Made by a program: the position numbers and the translations under genes. From contig NZ_CP059557.1 of NCBI RefSeq assembly GCF_022828475.1, positions 5,999,470-6,063,469 on the forward strand: a DNA stretch of 64,000 nt, given 5' to 3'. The first letter of the stretch is position 1; every line of letters begins with the position of its first letter. Below the pieces are notes generated by a model. It saw only the letters and a program-made list of their open reading frames with translations, did not search any database and was not told where the DNA came from. The DNA is from Saccharopolyspora gloriosae. Its GTDB lineage: Bacteria > Actinomycetota > Actinomycetes > Mycobacteriales > Pseudonocardiaceae. Below, in pieces: positions 1-7,459 of this stretch.

Positions 1-535
1 CGACCACGTCGTGGACACCTACCTTGAGGTCACCGAGGCCATCCAGGACGACATCGACGAGATGGAAGCGGCCGTCTTCGCACCGCGCACGAAGATCGAG
101 GCCGAGCAGATCTACCTGATGAAGCGCGAGGTCATGGAGCTGCGCCGGGCGGTGATGCCGTTGGCGCGGCCGTTGCAGCGGCTGTCCGAGGGCTACACGC
201 CGATAGTGCCGGAGGAGGTGCGCTCCTACTTCCGCAACGTCGAGGACCACCTGACGACGGTGTCCGAGCGTGTGGCGTCTTTCGACGAACTGCTGACCAC
301 GCTGGTCGACGCGACCCTCGCCAAGATCACGCTCCAGCAGAACAGCGACATGCGCAAGATCTCCGCGTGGGTCGCGATCGTGTCGACGCCGACGATGATC
401 GCGGGGATCTACGGGATGAACTTCACGAACATGCCGGAAGTGAATTGGCGGTTCGGCTATCCGGCAACGCTCCTGGTGATGTTGCTGGCCTGCATCACGC
501 TGTTCAAGATATTCCGCAGGAACAAGTGGCTGTGA
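1..535 (+). CDS. corA: CorA-family magnesium/divalent cation channel, C-terminal part (5' end outside window)
   Basis: The reading frame is open from the first base, so the gene begins upstream of the window; about 178 C-terminal residues are present. They hold the long helical stalk of CorA, then two membrane segments near the C-terminus. The first ends in the family signature YGMNF (near 410-425), the ion-selectivity loop of CorA channels, and the second is followed by the basic tail RRNKWL. The protein would form a homopentameric Mg2+ (possibly Co2+/Ni2+) channel in the cytoplasmic membrane. In M. tuberculosis corA sits next to the lpqY-sug operon, as here. Confidence is high for family; ion specificity is not readable from sequence. 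Confidence 0.93.
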   Translation, partial: DHVVDTYLEVTEAIQDDIDEMEAAVFAPRTKIEAEQIYLMKREVMELRRAVMPLARPLQRLSEGYTPIVPEEVRSYFRNVEDHLTTVSERVASFDELLTTLVDATLAKITLQQNSDMRKISAWVAIVSTPTMIAGIYGMNFTNMPEVNWRFGYPATLLVMLLACITLFKIFRRNKWL

Positions 536-674
536 CCATGCGCTGTAACGTTTTCGATCATTCGAGCGATGAGGTTCGCAGAGGTTCGACAGCGGTTCTG
601 CACCGCGAGCGTTTCCGCCGAACAACCGCCGCCGTGCTGACTCCGGTGCGCGTCGCAGAGGTGAGGAGGTAGTC

Positions 675-866
675 ATGCCGATCGTCGTGCGGTTCAACGG
701 GCCGCGTCGCAGCGCGATGGGGCGCCGGGTTTTCACCCGCAGGCTGCCTGTGACCGGTTCGGGGAACGTGGCTCCGGGGCGAAGTCCCGTGCCGCGCCGG
801 GGGCGAAAACCCGGCGCGATGTGGGACGCGATGTCCGCCTCGCTGCGCGTGTGCTCCATGCGCTGA
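675..866 (+). CDS. Possible small basic protein of unknown function
   Basis: A 63-codon frame starting ATG is preceded by a good Shine-Dalgarno (GAGGAGG about 7 bases upstream). The product is very Arg/Pro/Gly rich, has no membrane segment and no motif I recognise. Arg-rich frames of this length are common by chance in DNA this GC-rich, so only the ribosome binding site argues for it. It follows corA by about 140 bases and could be spurious. Confidence 0.3.
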   Translation: MPIVVRFNGPRRSAMGRRVFTRRLPVTGSGNVAPGRSPVPRRGRKPGAMWDAMSASLRVCSMR

Positions 867-948
867 ACCCCGTTGCGGCTTCGCCGCCCCCACATCGTGA
901 GACGACTTTCATTTTCGATCATTTCTCACGCTGCCGGGAGGCACCGCC

Positions 949-1044
949 ATGACTCGTCTCGCCACCAACAAGCTCGCCGTGCTCACCACCCTGCTCATGG
1001 GGTGGATCTTGACGCTGTTCATCATCATCGCGCAGCAGATGTGA
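949..1044 (+). CDS. 31-residue single-pass membrane mini-protein
   Basis: ATG start with a GGGAGG ribosome binding site 8 bases upstream and a TGA stop at 1042-1044. The translation has a short polar N-terminus (MTRLATNK) and then one hydrophobic helix containing LLMGWILTLFIII, ending AQQM. This is the layout of small regulatory membrane proteins. Function is unknown; it lies between corA and the CAP-domain gene on the same strand. The combination of a clear RBS and a coherent transmembrane helix makes it more likely real than chance. Confidence 0.55.
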   Translation: MTRLATNKLAVLTTLLMGWILTLFIIIAQQM

Positions 1045-1202
1045 TTCTGATTCGTCCTTTGTGGATGATGATGTCCTGAATCCCGTTCGGGTGGTCCGTG
1101 CAGCGCTCGGATCACCCGTTGCGTGGATTACCGGGCCGACACGCCGAAAAGCACGTTAGAACTGTCCGCACCTGAGACCGCTGTCTTCGAGGAGTGGTGC
1201 GG

Positions 1203-1703
1203 ATGTTCGTTCTCCACCGGTCGATTCCCGGCTCCCCCGCCTTTCGGCGGACGAAGCCGATCCTGCTCTGCGCGTTGCTGAGCGCCGCCGCGATGTTCGT
1301 CCCGTCCGCGAACGCGAGCCGGATGGACGCCCGCACCGCGGAGGTCGTGGACCGCACGAACGCGGCCCGCGCCGAAGCCGGATGCGGGCCGCTTACACCG
1401 ATTCCCGAACTCGAGCGCTCCGCCCAGGCGCACGCCGCCGACATGGCCGCGCACGACTTCTTCGCCCATTCCGACGCCGCCGGGCCGGTGCTCCTGCGGC
1501 TCCTGCCGCGCCCCGGCCGGACGGCCGAGAACATCGCCGCGGGCAACGCGTCACCAGCCGAGACGTTCCACCAGTGGATGACCAGCCCCGGTCACCGCGT
1601 GAACATCCAGAACTGCGCCTACACCGGCATCGGCGTGGGACACGCCTTCGACCCGCACAGCAGCTACGGCCACTACTGGGTCCAGGAGTTCACAGGCCCC
1701 TGA
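1203..1703 (+). CDS. Secreted CAP/SCP-domain protein
   Basis: About 166 residues. A Sec-type signal peptide (basic FRRTK, hydrophobic ILLCALLSAAAMFV, cleavage after SANA) is followed by a CAP (SCP/PR-1-like, YkwD-type) domain. Typical signatures are visible: HAADMAAHDFFAHSD, AENIAAG, WMTSPGHRVNI and the closing GHYWVQEF. Two cysteines (GCGPL and NCAYTG) could pair. Bacterial CAP proteins are extracellular and mostly of unknown activity. ATG 1203 is preferred over GTG 1194/1197 because the GAGGAG ribosome binding site then has normal spacing. The gene converges on sugB, with the tandem hairpin repeat between them. Confidence 0.88.
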   Translation: MFVLHRSIPGSPAFRRTKPILLCALLSAAAMFVPSANASRMDARTAEVVDRTNAARAEAGCGPLTPIPELERSAQAHAADMAAHDFFAHSDAAGPVLLRLLPRPGRTAENIAAGNASPAETFHQWMTSPGHRVNIQNCAYTGIGVGHAFDPHSSYGHYWVQEFTGP

Positions 1704-1719
1704 CCACCGACCTCCCGGA

Positions 1720-1980
1720 GTGAACGGACCGTTCGTCCCATCCGGCTGGACCAACGGTCCGTTCACTCACCCCGATCACCCCCGCCAAGACACCGACGGC
1801 GAGACGGAGCACGACAACGGCTCCAAGTGAACGGACCGTTCGTCCCATCCCGCTGGACCAACGGTCCGTTCACTCACCCCGATCACCCCCGCCAAGACAC
1901 CGACGGCGAGACGGAGCACGACAACGGCTCCAAGTGAACGGACCGTTCGTCCCATCCCGCTGGACCAACGGTCCGTTCAC
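1720..1980. repeat. Tandem 107-bp repeat (2.4 copies) carrying a 47-bp hairpin
   Basis: Units start at 1720, 1827 and 1934 (period exactly 107); the third is cut after 47 bases. Each begins with a 47-bp inverted repeat: GTGAACGGACCGTT on the left arm, AACGGTCCGTTCAC on the right arm, with about 19 bases between. Each arm is itself a near palindrome (GAACGGACCGTTC). The unit spacer is identical between copies. It fills the space between two convergent genes (CAP protein and sugB), so it may act as a stacked two-way transcription terminator. A separate copy of the hairpin, also 47 bp, lies at 23692-23738, again between convergent genes. Confidence 0.95.
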
Positions 1981-1991
1981 TCACTTCCGGG

Positions 1992-2831
1992 TCACTCCTT
2001 GACGGCGCCGGAGGTGAGGCCGGAGACGATTCTGCGCTGGAAGAACAGCACGAACAGGATGATCGGGATCGTGATCACGACGGCGGCCGCGGCGATCGTG
2101 CCGGTGGGGTCCTCGAACTGCGAGTCGCCGGTGAAGAACTGCAACGCCACCGGCACCGTGCGGGACGCCTCGGTGGAGGTGAGCGAGATGGCGAACAGGA
2201 AATCGTTCCAGCAGAAGATGAACACCAGGATCGCCGTGGTGAACACGCCCGGCGCGGCCAGCGGAGCGATCACCTTCCGGAACGCCTGCGCCGGAGTGGC
2301 CCCGTCCATCTTCGCCGCCTCCTCCAGCTGCCACGGGATCTCCCGGAAGAACGCCGAGAGCGTGTAGATCGCCAGCGGCAGCGAGAACGTGATGTACGGC
2401 AGGATCAGCCCCGGCCAGGTGTCGAACAGTCCGAGGGTCCGCTCGATCTCGAACAGCGGCGACACCAACGACACCTGCGGGAACATCGCGATGAGCAGCG
2501 ACACCCCGACCAGCAGCCGCTTGCCGGGGAACGTCAGCCGCGCGATCGCGTAGGCGGCCATGGTGCCCAGCGCCACGGCGATCGCGGTGGCGATCAGCGC
2601 GATGCCGATGGAGTTCAGCAGGGCGCGCAGGAACTCCCCGGTCCGGAAGATCGCCGCGTAGTTCTCCAGCGTCCACTCCGCCGGGATGAACCTGCCGTCG
2701 CTGAGCCCGGCGGAGGTCTTGAACGACAGCGACACGATCCACAGCACCGGCACCAGCGCGTAGAGCACCACGATCGCGTTGAGCACGGTCCACTTGGCGG
2801 TGTCGGCGGGTTTCCGCGCACGGCGGGCCAT
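1992..2831 (-). CDS. sugB: ABC sugar importer permease, SugB/MalG type
   Basis: 279 residues with six predicted membrane segments. The MalG-family cytoplasmic EAA loop is present as [19 protein letters not shown] about 90 residues from the C-terminus, where it docks the ATPase. ATG 2831 overlaps the sugA stop as TGATG, indicating translational coupling. Order lpqY-sugA-sugB and the nearby corA match the trehalose-recycling LpqY-SugABC locus of mycobacteria, so trehalose or a related glucoside is the likely substrate (inference from context). The ATPase gene sugC, expected next, is not there. Confidence 0.88.
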   Translation of the reverse strand: MARRARKPADTAKWTVLNAIVVLYALVPVLWIVSLSFKTSAGLSDGRFIPAEWTLENYAAIFRTGEFLRALLNSIGIALIATAIAVALGTMAAYAIARLTFPGKRLLVGVSLLIAMFPQVSLVSPLFEIERTLGLFDTWPGLILPYITFSLPLAIYTLSAFFREIPWQLEEAAKMDGATPAQAFRKVIAPLAAPGVFTTAILVFIFCWNDFLFAISLTSTEASRTVPVALQFFTGDSQFEDPTGTIAAAAVVITIPIILFVLFFQRRIVSGLTSGAVKE

Positions 2832-3721
2832 CAGCGCCTCCCGTCGTCGTCGGCGCCGGGCGCGGCGGTACCGAACAGCTTCACGAACAGGAACGCGATC
2901 AGCGCCACCGCGAGGAAGATCAGCACGGACATGGTGGAGCCGATGCCGAGGTTGAGCCCTTTGATCAGGTTGTTGTAGGCCAGCACCGACACCGAGGAGG
3001 TGTCCTGCGCGCCTTCGGTGAGCACCACGATGTTGTCGAAGACGCGGAACGCGTCGAGCGTGCGGAACAGCAGCGCGACGAGGATCGCCGGTTTCATCAC
3101 CGGCAGCATCACCTTGGTGAACCGCTGCCACTTGCTCGCGCCGTCGATCTGCGCCGCCTCCAGCAGGTCCTCGGAGACCAGCGCGAGCCCGGTCATCAGC
3201 AGCAGCGCCATGAACGGCGTCGTCTTCCACACCTCGGCGACGATGATGATCGCGAGCGAGGAGGCGCGTTCGGTGAGCGGCGCCCCGTCGGAGAACAGGT
3301 TCGCCAGGTAACCGGTGTCCGGCGTCCACGCGTAGCGCCAGCTGAACGCGGCGACGACGGTGACGATGCCGTACGGGATGAGGCTGACGGTGCGCACCAG
3401 CCCGCGCCCGATCAGCGCCCGGTGCATGATCAGCGCCAGCGCCATGCCCAGCACGAACTCGATCACCAGCTGCACGACGGTGATGAGCACGGTGGCGCCG
3501 AACGCGGTCCACCAGTACTGGTTGCCGAGCACCGTGAGGTAGTTGTCCAGCCCGACGAACTCGCGCTGGTCCGGGTACTTCAGGTCGTAGCGCTGGAACG
3601 AGAGCCACACCGCGTACAGGATCGGCCAGCCGGTGACGGCGACCATCACCAGCGCCGCCGGTGCGCACAACGCCCAGCCGAGCCTGCGCTCGGCGCGCTT
3701 GGCGGTGTCCGTGGCGGACAT
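2831..3721 (-). CDS. sugA: ABC sugar importer permease, SugA/MalF type
   Basis: 296 residues starting [16 protein letters not shown], six membrane segments, and an EAA loop reading [20 protein letters not shown]. It is the partner half of the transmembrane channel with the downstream permease. The start codon overlaps the stop of the lipoprotein gene (TGATG at 3719-3723), so the three genes form one tightly coupled operon read leftward. Longer open frame upstream of this start lies inside the lpqY gene and is not coding. Confidence 0.9.
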   Translation of the reverse strand: MSATDTAKRAERRLGWALCAPAALVMVAVTGWPILYAVWLSFQRYDLKYPDQREFVGLDNYLTVLGNQYWWTAFGATVLITVVQLVIEFVLGMALALIMHRALIGRGLVRTVSLIPYGIVTVVAAFSWRYAWTPDTGYLANLFSDGAPLTERASSLAIIIVAEVWKTTPFMALLLMTGLALVSEDLLEAAQIDGASKWQRFTKVMLPVMKPAILVALLFRTLDAFRVFDNIVVLTEGAQDTSSVSVLAYNNLIKGLNLGIGSTMSVLIFLAVALIAFLFVKLFGTAAPGADDDGRR

Positions 3722-4992
3722 CAGGGCATCACCCCCTGCGAGTCGAGGGCGTTCTGCACCTCGGTGCGCATCCGCTCGGCGGTGCGCGGCGGGTCGATCG
3801 CCGATGCCGGCGACAGCAGCTTCGACAGCACGGTCGAGACGTTCTGGTACGCCGGAGTGATGGGGCGGATCGCCGGGTCCCGCAGTTCCTCCAGGATGGT
3901 GTCCCGCATCGGGTACTCCGCGGCCATTTCCGGTGCGGCGTAGACGGATTCGATGGTGGGCGGCAGTCCGTCCTTGACGGCGGAGAACCGCTGGTTCTCC
4001 GCGCTGCGCAGGCACAGCGCGGCGTCGAAGGAGGCCGCCGGGCGCGGCGAGTACGCGCTGACCGCGAGGTTGAACCCGCCGATGGTCACCTTGCTGGGCC
4101 GGTTCGGATCCGACGTGGGGTAGCGCGCCCAGTGCACGTTCCGCGCGATCTCCGGGGCGTCCTCCTGCATGGACGGGTAGACGAACGGCCAGTTGAGCTG
4201 GAACGCCGCGTCACCCTGCTGGAACTCGAGGCGGATGTCGTCTTCCTGCGCGTTGGACATGGACGGGCTGGTCAGCCCGGAGTCGGCGAGCGCTTTGAGC
4301 TGTTCCAGCGCTCGCACCGCGCCCTCGTCGACCACAGCTCTGGTGCCGTCGTCGGAGATGAGCTTGCCTCCGGCGGAGGCGAGCAGCGTGTTGTACTGCA
4401 CCACGTAGCCCTCGAACTGGGCGCCGGGGATCAGGACCGTCGCCGGGCGCCCCTCGGCCTTCAGCCGCCGCGCCTGTTCGATCATGTCGTCCCAGGTGCG
4501 CGGAGGGGTCCGCACCACATCCGAGCGGTACCAGAGCAGCTGGACGTTGGTGTTCTTCGGCGCCCCGAACAGCTTCCCGCCGTAGCGCGCGGATTCCAGC
4601 GGCCCGGAGAGCGTGCCCGCCTCAGCCTGCTGCCGGTCCTCGCCGGTCCACTCCCGGACCCAGCCCGCCCGCGCGAACTCGGCGGTCCACGTGGTGTCCA
4701 GCCCCAGGACGTCCATGCCGTCGTCCTGCGCGGCGAGCCTGCGCACCAGCTGCTCGCGCTGCCCGTCCGCGTCCCGCGGCAACTTGTGGTAGACGATCTT
4801 GAACTTGCCTTGGGCTTCGTCGTTGCACTTGTCGACGACCGTCTGCAGGTTCTCCTCAGGCGCGTAGTAGAGGTTCACCGTGTTCGCGCTCTGCGGCGGC
4901 GCGCACGCCGTCACCGTCGCCGCGGCCGCCACCGCCAACCCCAGCGCCACGGCCCGCCGCACCGCTGCCCGATCGCGTTCTCGCACCCTCAC
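3721..4992 (-). CDS. lpqY: Sugar-binding lipoprotein of ABC importer, LpqY-like
   Basis: 423 residues from GTG 4992, chosen because a GGGAGGG ribosome binding site lies about 9 bases upstream; a longer frame to 5073 is possible. Basic N-terminus, hydrophobic stretch and lipobox VTAC give a lipid-anchored extracytoplasmic protein. The body is a family 1 solute-binding protein ([12 protein letters not shown], then a [13 protein letters not shown] core typical of maltose/trehalose binders). It captures the sugar and hands it to SugA-SugB. Substrate assignment to trehalose rests on gene order with M. tuberculosis lpqY-sugABC. Confidence 0.85.
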   Translation of the reverse strand: MRVRERDRAAVRRAVALGLAVAAAATVTACAPPQSANTVNLYYAPEENLQTVVDKCNDEAQGKFKIVYHKLPRDADGQREQLVRRLAAQDDGMDVLGLDTTWTAEFARAGWVREWTGEDRQQAEAGTLSGPLESARYGGKLFGAPKNTNVQLLWYRSDVVRTPPRTWDDMIEQARRLKAEGRPATVLIPGAQFEGYVVQYNTLLASAGGKLISDDGTRAVVDEGAVRALEQLKALADSGLTSPSMSNAQEDDIRLEFQQGDAAFQLNWPFVYPSMQEDAPEIARNVHWARYPTSDPNRPSKVTIGGFNLAVSAYSPRPAASFDAALCLRSAENQRFSAVKDGLPPTIESVYAAPEMAAEYPMRDTILEELRDPAIRPITPAYQNVSTVLSKLLSPASAIDPPRTAERMRTEVQNALDSQGVMP

Positions 4993-5250
4993 CGTCGTCG
5001 GCCCTCCCAGACGTCGCACGCCCGTGCGGCTGAGGCCGAGTGCTCGCGCCCCATCGCACGCCACGGACCGCACCGGCGGCCCGGTGCGGGTGAGAGCAAC
5101 CTAGGCGGGCTGATCGACTCCGGCAATACCCCTATCGGCCCACCGGACCCGCACTCCGGCGTCGGACGGCAGCACGACTGACTGCGAGAAAGCGGCTTCC
5201 CTCCACAGGAGCATCGCTTGCCCGGCCCTTCCTCCACCTCGACACCAGGA

Positions 5251-5266
5251 GTACAGTTTTCTGTAC
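5251..5266. promoter_or_regulatory. YefM-YoeB operator palindrome
   Basis: A perfect inverted repeat GTACAG-TTTT-CTGTAC lies 17 bases before the yefM start, directly upstream of the AGGAGG ribosome binding site. In E. coli the YefM repressor binds palindromes with a TGTACA core, so this is very likely the autoregulatory operator; the position suggests it overlaps the promoter or start of transcription. Confidence 0.75.
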
Positions 5267-5282
5267 GCATAGGAGGCGCCTG

Positions 5283-5534
5283 ATGAAAACCATGTCGTAC
5301 TCGGAATCTCGTGCGAAGTACGCCGAGACGCTCAACTCCGTCGTCGACGATCGCGAGGAAGTGGTGATCACTCGCTCCGGACACGAACCGGTGGTGATGG
5401 TCGCGCTCGATGACTACGAGTCGTTGAAGGAGACGGCCTACCTGCTCAAGAGCCCGGAGAACGCGCGCCGCCTGCTCGCCTCCATCGAGCGCTTGGAACA
5501 CGGTGGCGGCACGACTCGGGACCTCATCGAATGA
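5283..5534 (+). CDS. yefM: Antitoxin, Phd/YefM family
   Basis: 83 residues. The N-terminal half has the Phd/YefM DNA-binding fold signature (MSYSESRAKYAETLNSVV, then EEVVITRSGHEPVVMVAL-DDYESLKET), and the C-terminal half is the acidic toxin-wrapping tail. It neutralises YoeB and, with it, represses the operon through the palindrome upstream. RBS AGGAGG at 5271-5276. The stop overlaps the toxin ATG (ATGA), as usual for this module. Confidence 0.93.
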   Translation: MKTMSYSESRAKYAETLNSVVDDREEVVITRSGHEPVVMVALDDYESLKETAYLLKSPENARRLLASIERLEHGGGTTRDLIE

Positions 5535-5791
5535 AGTTGGTCTGGGATGAGAACGCCTGGGACGACTACGTCTGGTGGCAGACCCAAGACCGCAAAGTCC
5601 TCAAACGGATCAACGCGCTACTGAAGGATGTAGAGCGGAACGGGAACGAAGGAATCGGCAAGCCGGAGCCGCTCAAACACGGCTTCCACGGGTTCTGGTC
5701 ACGCCGAATCACCGACGAACATCGCCTCGTTTACCGGCTACAAGAAGATCAAATTCAGATCGCCTCGTGCCGGTACCACTACGGCAGCTGA
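5531..5791 (+). CDS. yoeB: mRNA interferase toxin, YoeB family
   Basis: 86 residues. Family residues are in place: opening WDENAWDDYVWWQ, central KPEPLKHG-FHGFWSRRITDEHRLVYR with the catalytic Glu and Arg, and the terminal CRYHY carrying the His/Tyr pair. YoeB enters the ribosomal A site and cleaves mRNA when YefM is degraded. It overlaps yefM by four bases. All key residues are present, so the toxin looks functional. Confidence 0.94.
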   Translation: MKLVWDENAWDDYVWWQTQDRKVLKRINALLKDVERNGNEGIGKPEPLKHGFHGFWSRRITDEHRLVYRLQEDQIQIASCRYHYGS

Positions 5792-5818
5792 CCCCGCCCC
5801 TCGGACCCCGGCTCTACA

Positions 5819-6370
5819 TCAGTGGGAGGTTTGCGGGCGCATCGCGAGGTGGGCCAGCAGGTTGCGGCCGTGTTCGGCGTTGCGGGGCTGGGCGAGCACG
5901 TCGTAGCGGCCCGCGACGAGCTGGCTCGCCGAGGAGAAGTCCCGGCGCCCGCGCATCGCCAGGTAACCGGCAGCGGCGAAACCGATGCCGATCACGATGC
6001 CGCCGCCCAAACCGGCCAGCATCGAGCTGAGCGCACCCGTGCCCGGCGGCGTCGCGATGCTCATCACCAGGCCGATGAGCAGCCCGATCCACGCACCGGA
6101 TGCGGCGCCGCCCGCGACCACTTTGCCCCAGGTCAACTTGCCGGTGATCCGCTCCACGAGCATCAGGTCGACGCCGACGATGGTGACCTCCCGAACCGGG
6201 AAGTCGGCACCGGCGAGGTGGTCGACGGCGCGCTGCGCCTCCTCGTACGTGCCGTAGGAGCCGATCGGCCACCCCGTCGGCGGGGTGGGCATGCTGTTCG
6301 GTGAACCCGGCGCCGGCCGAGCCGAGCCGGAAAACGGGGAAGACACCGCTGACACCTCCGTGGAGCGCAC
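5819..6370 (-). CDS. Membrane protein with YflT/GSP17M-type stress domain
   Basis: Up to 183 residues (GTG 6370; internal GTGs at about 6355 and 6346 are alternatives). After a Pro/Ser-rich head, the domain PIGSYGTYEEAQRAVDHL resembles the general stress protein 17M/YflT fold. Two Gly-rich hydrophobic helices follow (GAWIGLLIGLVMSI and IVIGIGFAAAGYLAM). A transmembrane protein of this kind (Rv1234) also flanks lpqY-sugABC in M. tuberculosis. The biochemical role is unknown. Confidence 0.8.
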   Translation of the reverse strand: MRSTEVSAVSSPFSGSARPAPGSPNSMPTPPTGWPIGSYGTYEEAQRAVDHLAGADFPVREVTIVGVDLMLVERITGKLTWGKVVAGGAASGAWIGLLIGLVMSIATPPGTGALSSMLAGLGGGIVIGIGFAAAGYLAMRGRRDFSSASQLVAGRYDVLAQPRNAEHGRNLLAHLAMRPQTSH

Positions 6371-6425
6371 TACCTACCAGGATCCGAAGGAGCCCGATTC
6401 ATCCCCTATCGTCCCTGCCTCCAGG

Positions 6426-7442
6426 CTACCCCGTCACCCCGGCCCGGAGATCGTCTTGGGTCCCCACGCGCAGCGACCAAGGATCCAGCGGCACCCGGCC
6501 ACCGGTGACGGTCCACTCCTTCCGCTGAGCAGCCCTTCGATCCACCCACCAGGCGTAACCGAGCACCGCCGCGATGAACGGCAGCACGTCGCCGAGCGCG
6601 AAGTCACCGGCCTGTTCGATGCCCGGAACCCCGGACAGGCCGCTGACCAGCACGCTGAGGCTGTTGTTCGCCACGTGCAGCGCGATCGCCGCTTCCAGGC
6701 CGCCGGTGCGCAGCGTCAGCCAGCACATCACGACCGCCATCACCAGCAGCTCGACCCACACCATCGGATCGGTGTAGCCGTGGCCGAGCAGGAACAGCAC
6801 CGAGGTGATCGCGATCGCCACCCACGGTGTGCGAAACCACGCGGTCAAGGTCTGCAGCAGGAACCCGCGGAAGGCGATCTCTTCGGCGGCACTCTGGAAC
6901 GGGACGACGAGGACCGCCAGCCCCACGATCCGCGCGTAGTCGGCCCAGCCCGGAAAGCCCGGGCCGGCCGACCGCCCGCCTAGCCAGGTCAGCAACGCCG
7001 AGATCGCGAACGCCACGGCGAACAGGGCCACCGCGGCGAGCAGGCATTCGCCGAGCCACCCCCAGCGGAGGCGCCCGGTGACGCCGATGAGCTGCCGGGG
7101 ACTGCGCCGCTGCACCCAGAGCACGGTGAGCATCGCCGCCGGGATCAACGCGGCAAGCGCCCCGAAGGAGACGAACAGCAGGACGAACGGATCACGCAGC
7201 ACCGTCTCCACGTAGTCCGGGTGCAGCCACAGCGACGCCAGCCGGAACTCGCCGAATCCCGCCGGGTACAGCACGAACAGGCCGAGCAGCACCATCGCGA
7301 CCAGCAGCAGCACGAACGCCAGCACGGCGCCGAACAGCAGGGAGAACAGCGGGGTCCACCACCGGTGCCGGGAATCGCGGGCGAGGAGGTGGTACGGGGT
7401 GGCTTCCGGCGTCGGTTCCGCCGTTGCCGGGAAGTCGCTCAC
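6426..7442 (-). CDS. CPBP-family intramembrane metalloprotease (CAAX protease-like)
   Basis: 338 residues with about eight membrane helices. The CPBP/ABI (Rce1-like) catalytic motifs are visible: EEIAFRG (EExxxR) in the second half, then FLLGHGYTDP with a conserved His, and HVANN near the C-terminus. Such proteins cleave within the membrane or act as bacteriocin-immunity or stress proteins; the substrate here is unknown. It is followed leftward by the stress-type membrane protein and preceded by the patatin gene, all on the minus strand. Confidence 0.88.
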   Translation of the reverse strand: MSDFPATAEPTPEATPYHLLARDSRHRWWTPLFSLLFGAVLAFVLLLVAMVLLGLFVLYPAGFGEFRLASLWLHPDYVETVLRDPFVLLFVSFGALAALIPAAMLTVLWVQRRSPRQLIGVTGRLRWGWLGECLLAAVALFAVAFAISALLTWLGGRSAGPGFPGWADYARIVGLAVLVVPFQSAAEEIAFRGFLLQTLTAWFRTPWVAIAITSVLFLLGHGYTDPMVWVELLVMAVVMCWLTLRTGGLEAAIALHVANNSLSVLVSGLSGVPGIEQAGDFALGDVLPFIAAVLGYAWWVDRRAAQRKEWTVTGGRVPLDPWSLRVGTQDDLRAGVTG

Positions 7443-7459
7443 CTCTCAGAGCGTAGTGC

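Noticed and set aside
1720-1980. CRISPR-like array
   Set aside because: The units are 107 bp with identical spacers and a long hairpin, not 25-40 bp repeats with unique spacers; no cas genes.
3661-5181. Long rightward open frame (about 500 codons) opposite lpqY and sugA
   Set aside because: It is antisense to genes with clear families; Arg/Gly/Val-rich composition and lack of domains mark it as a GC-driven shadow frame.
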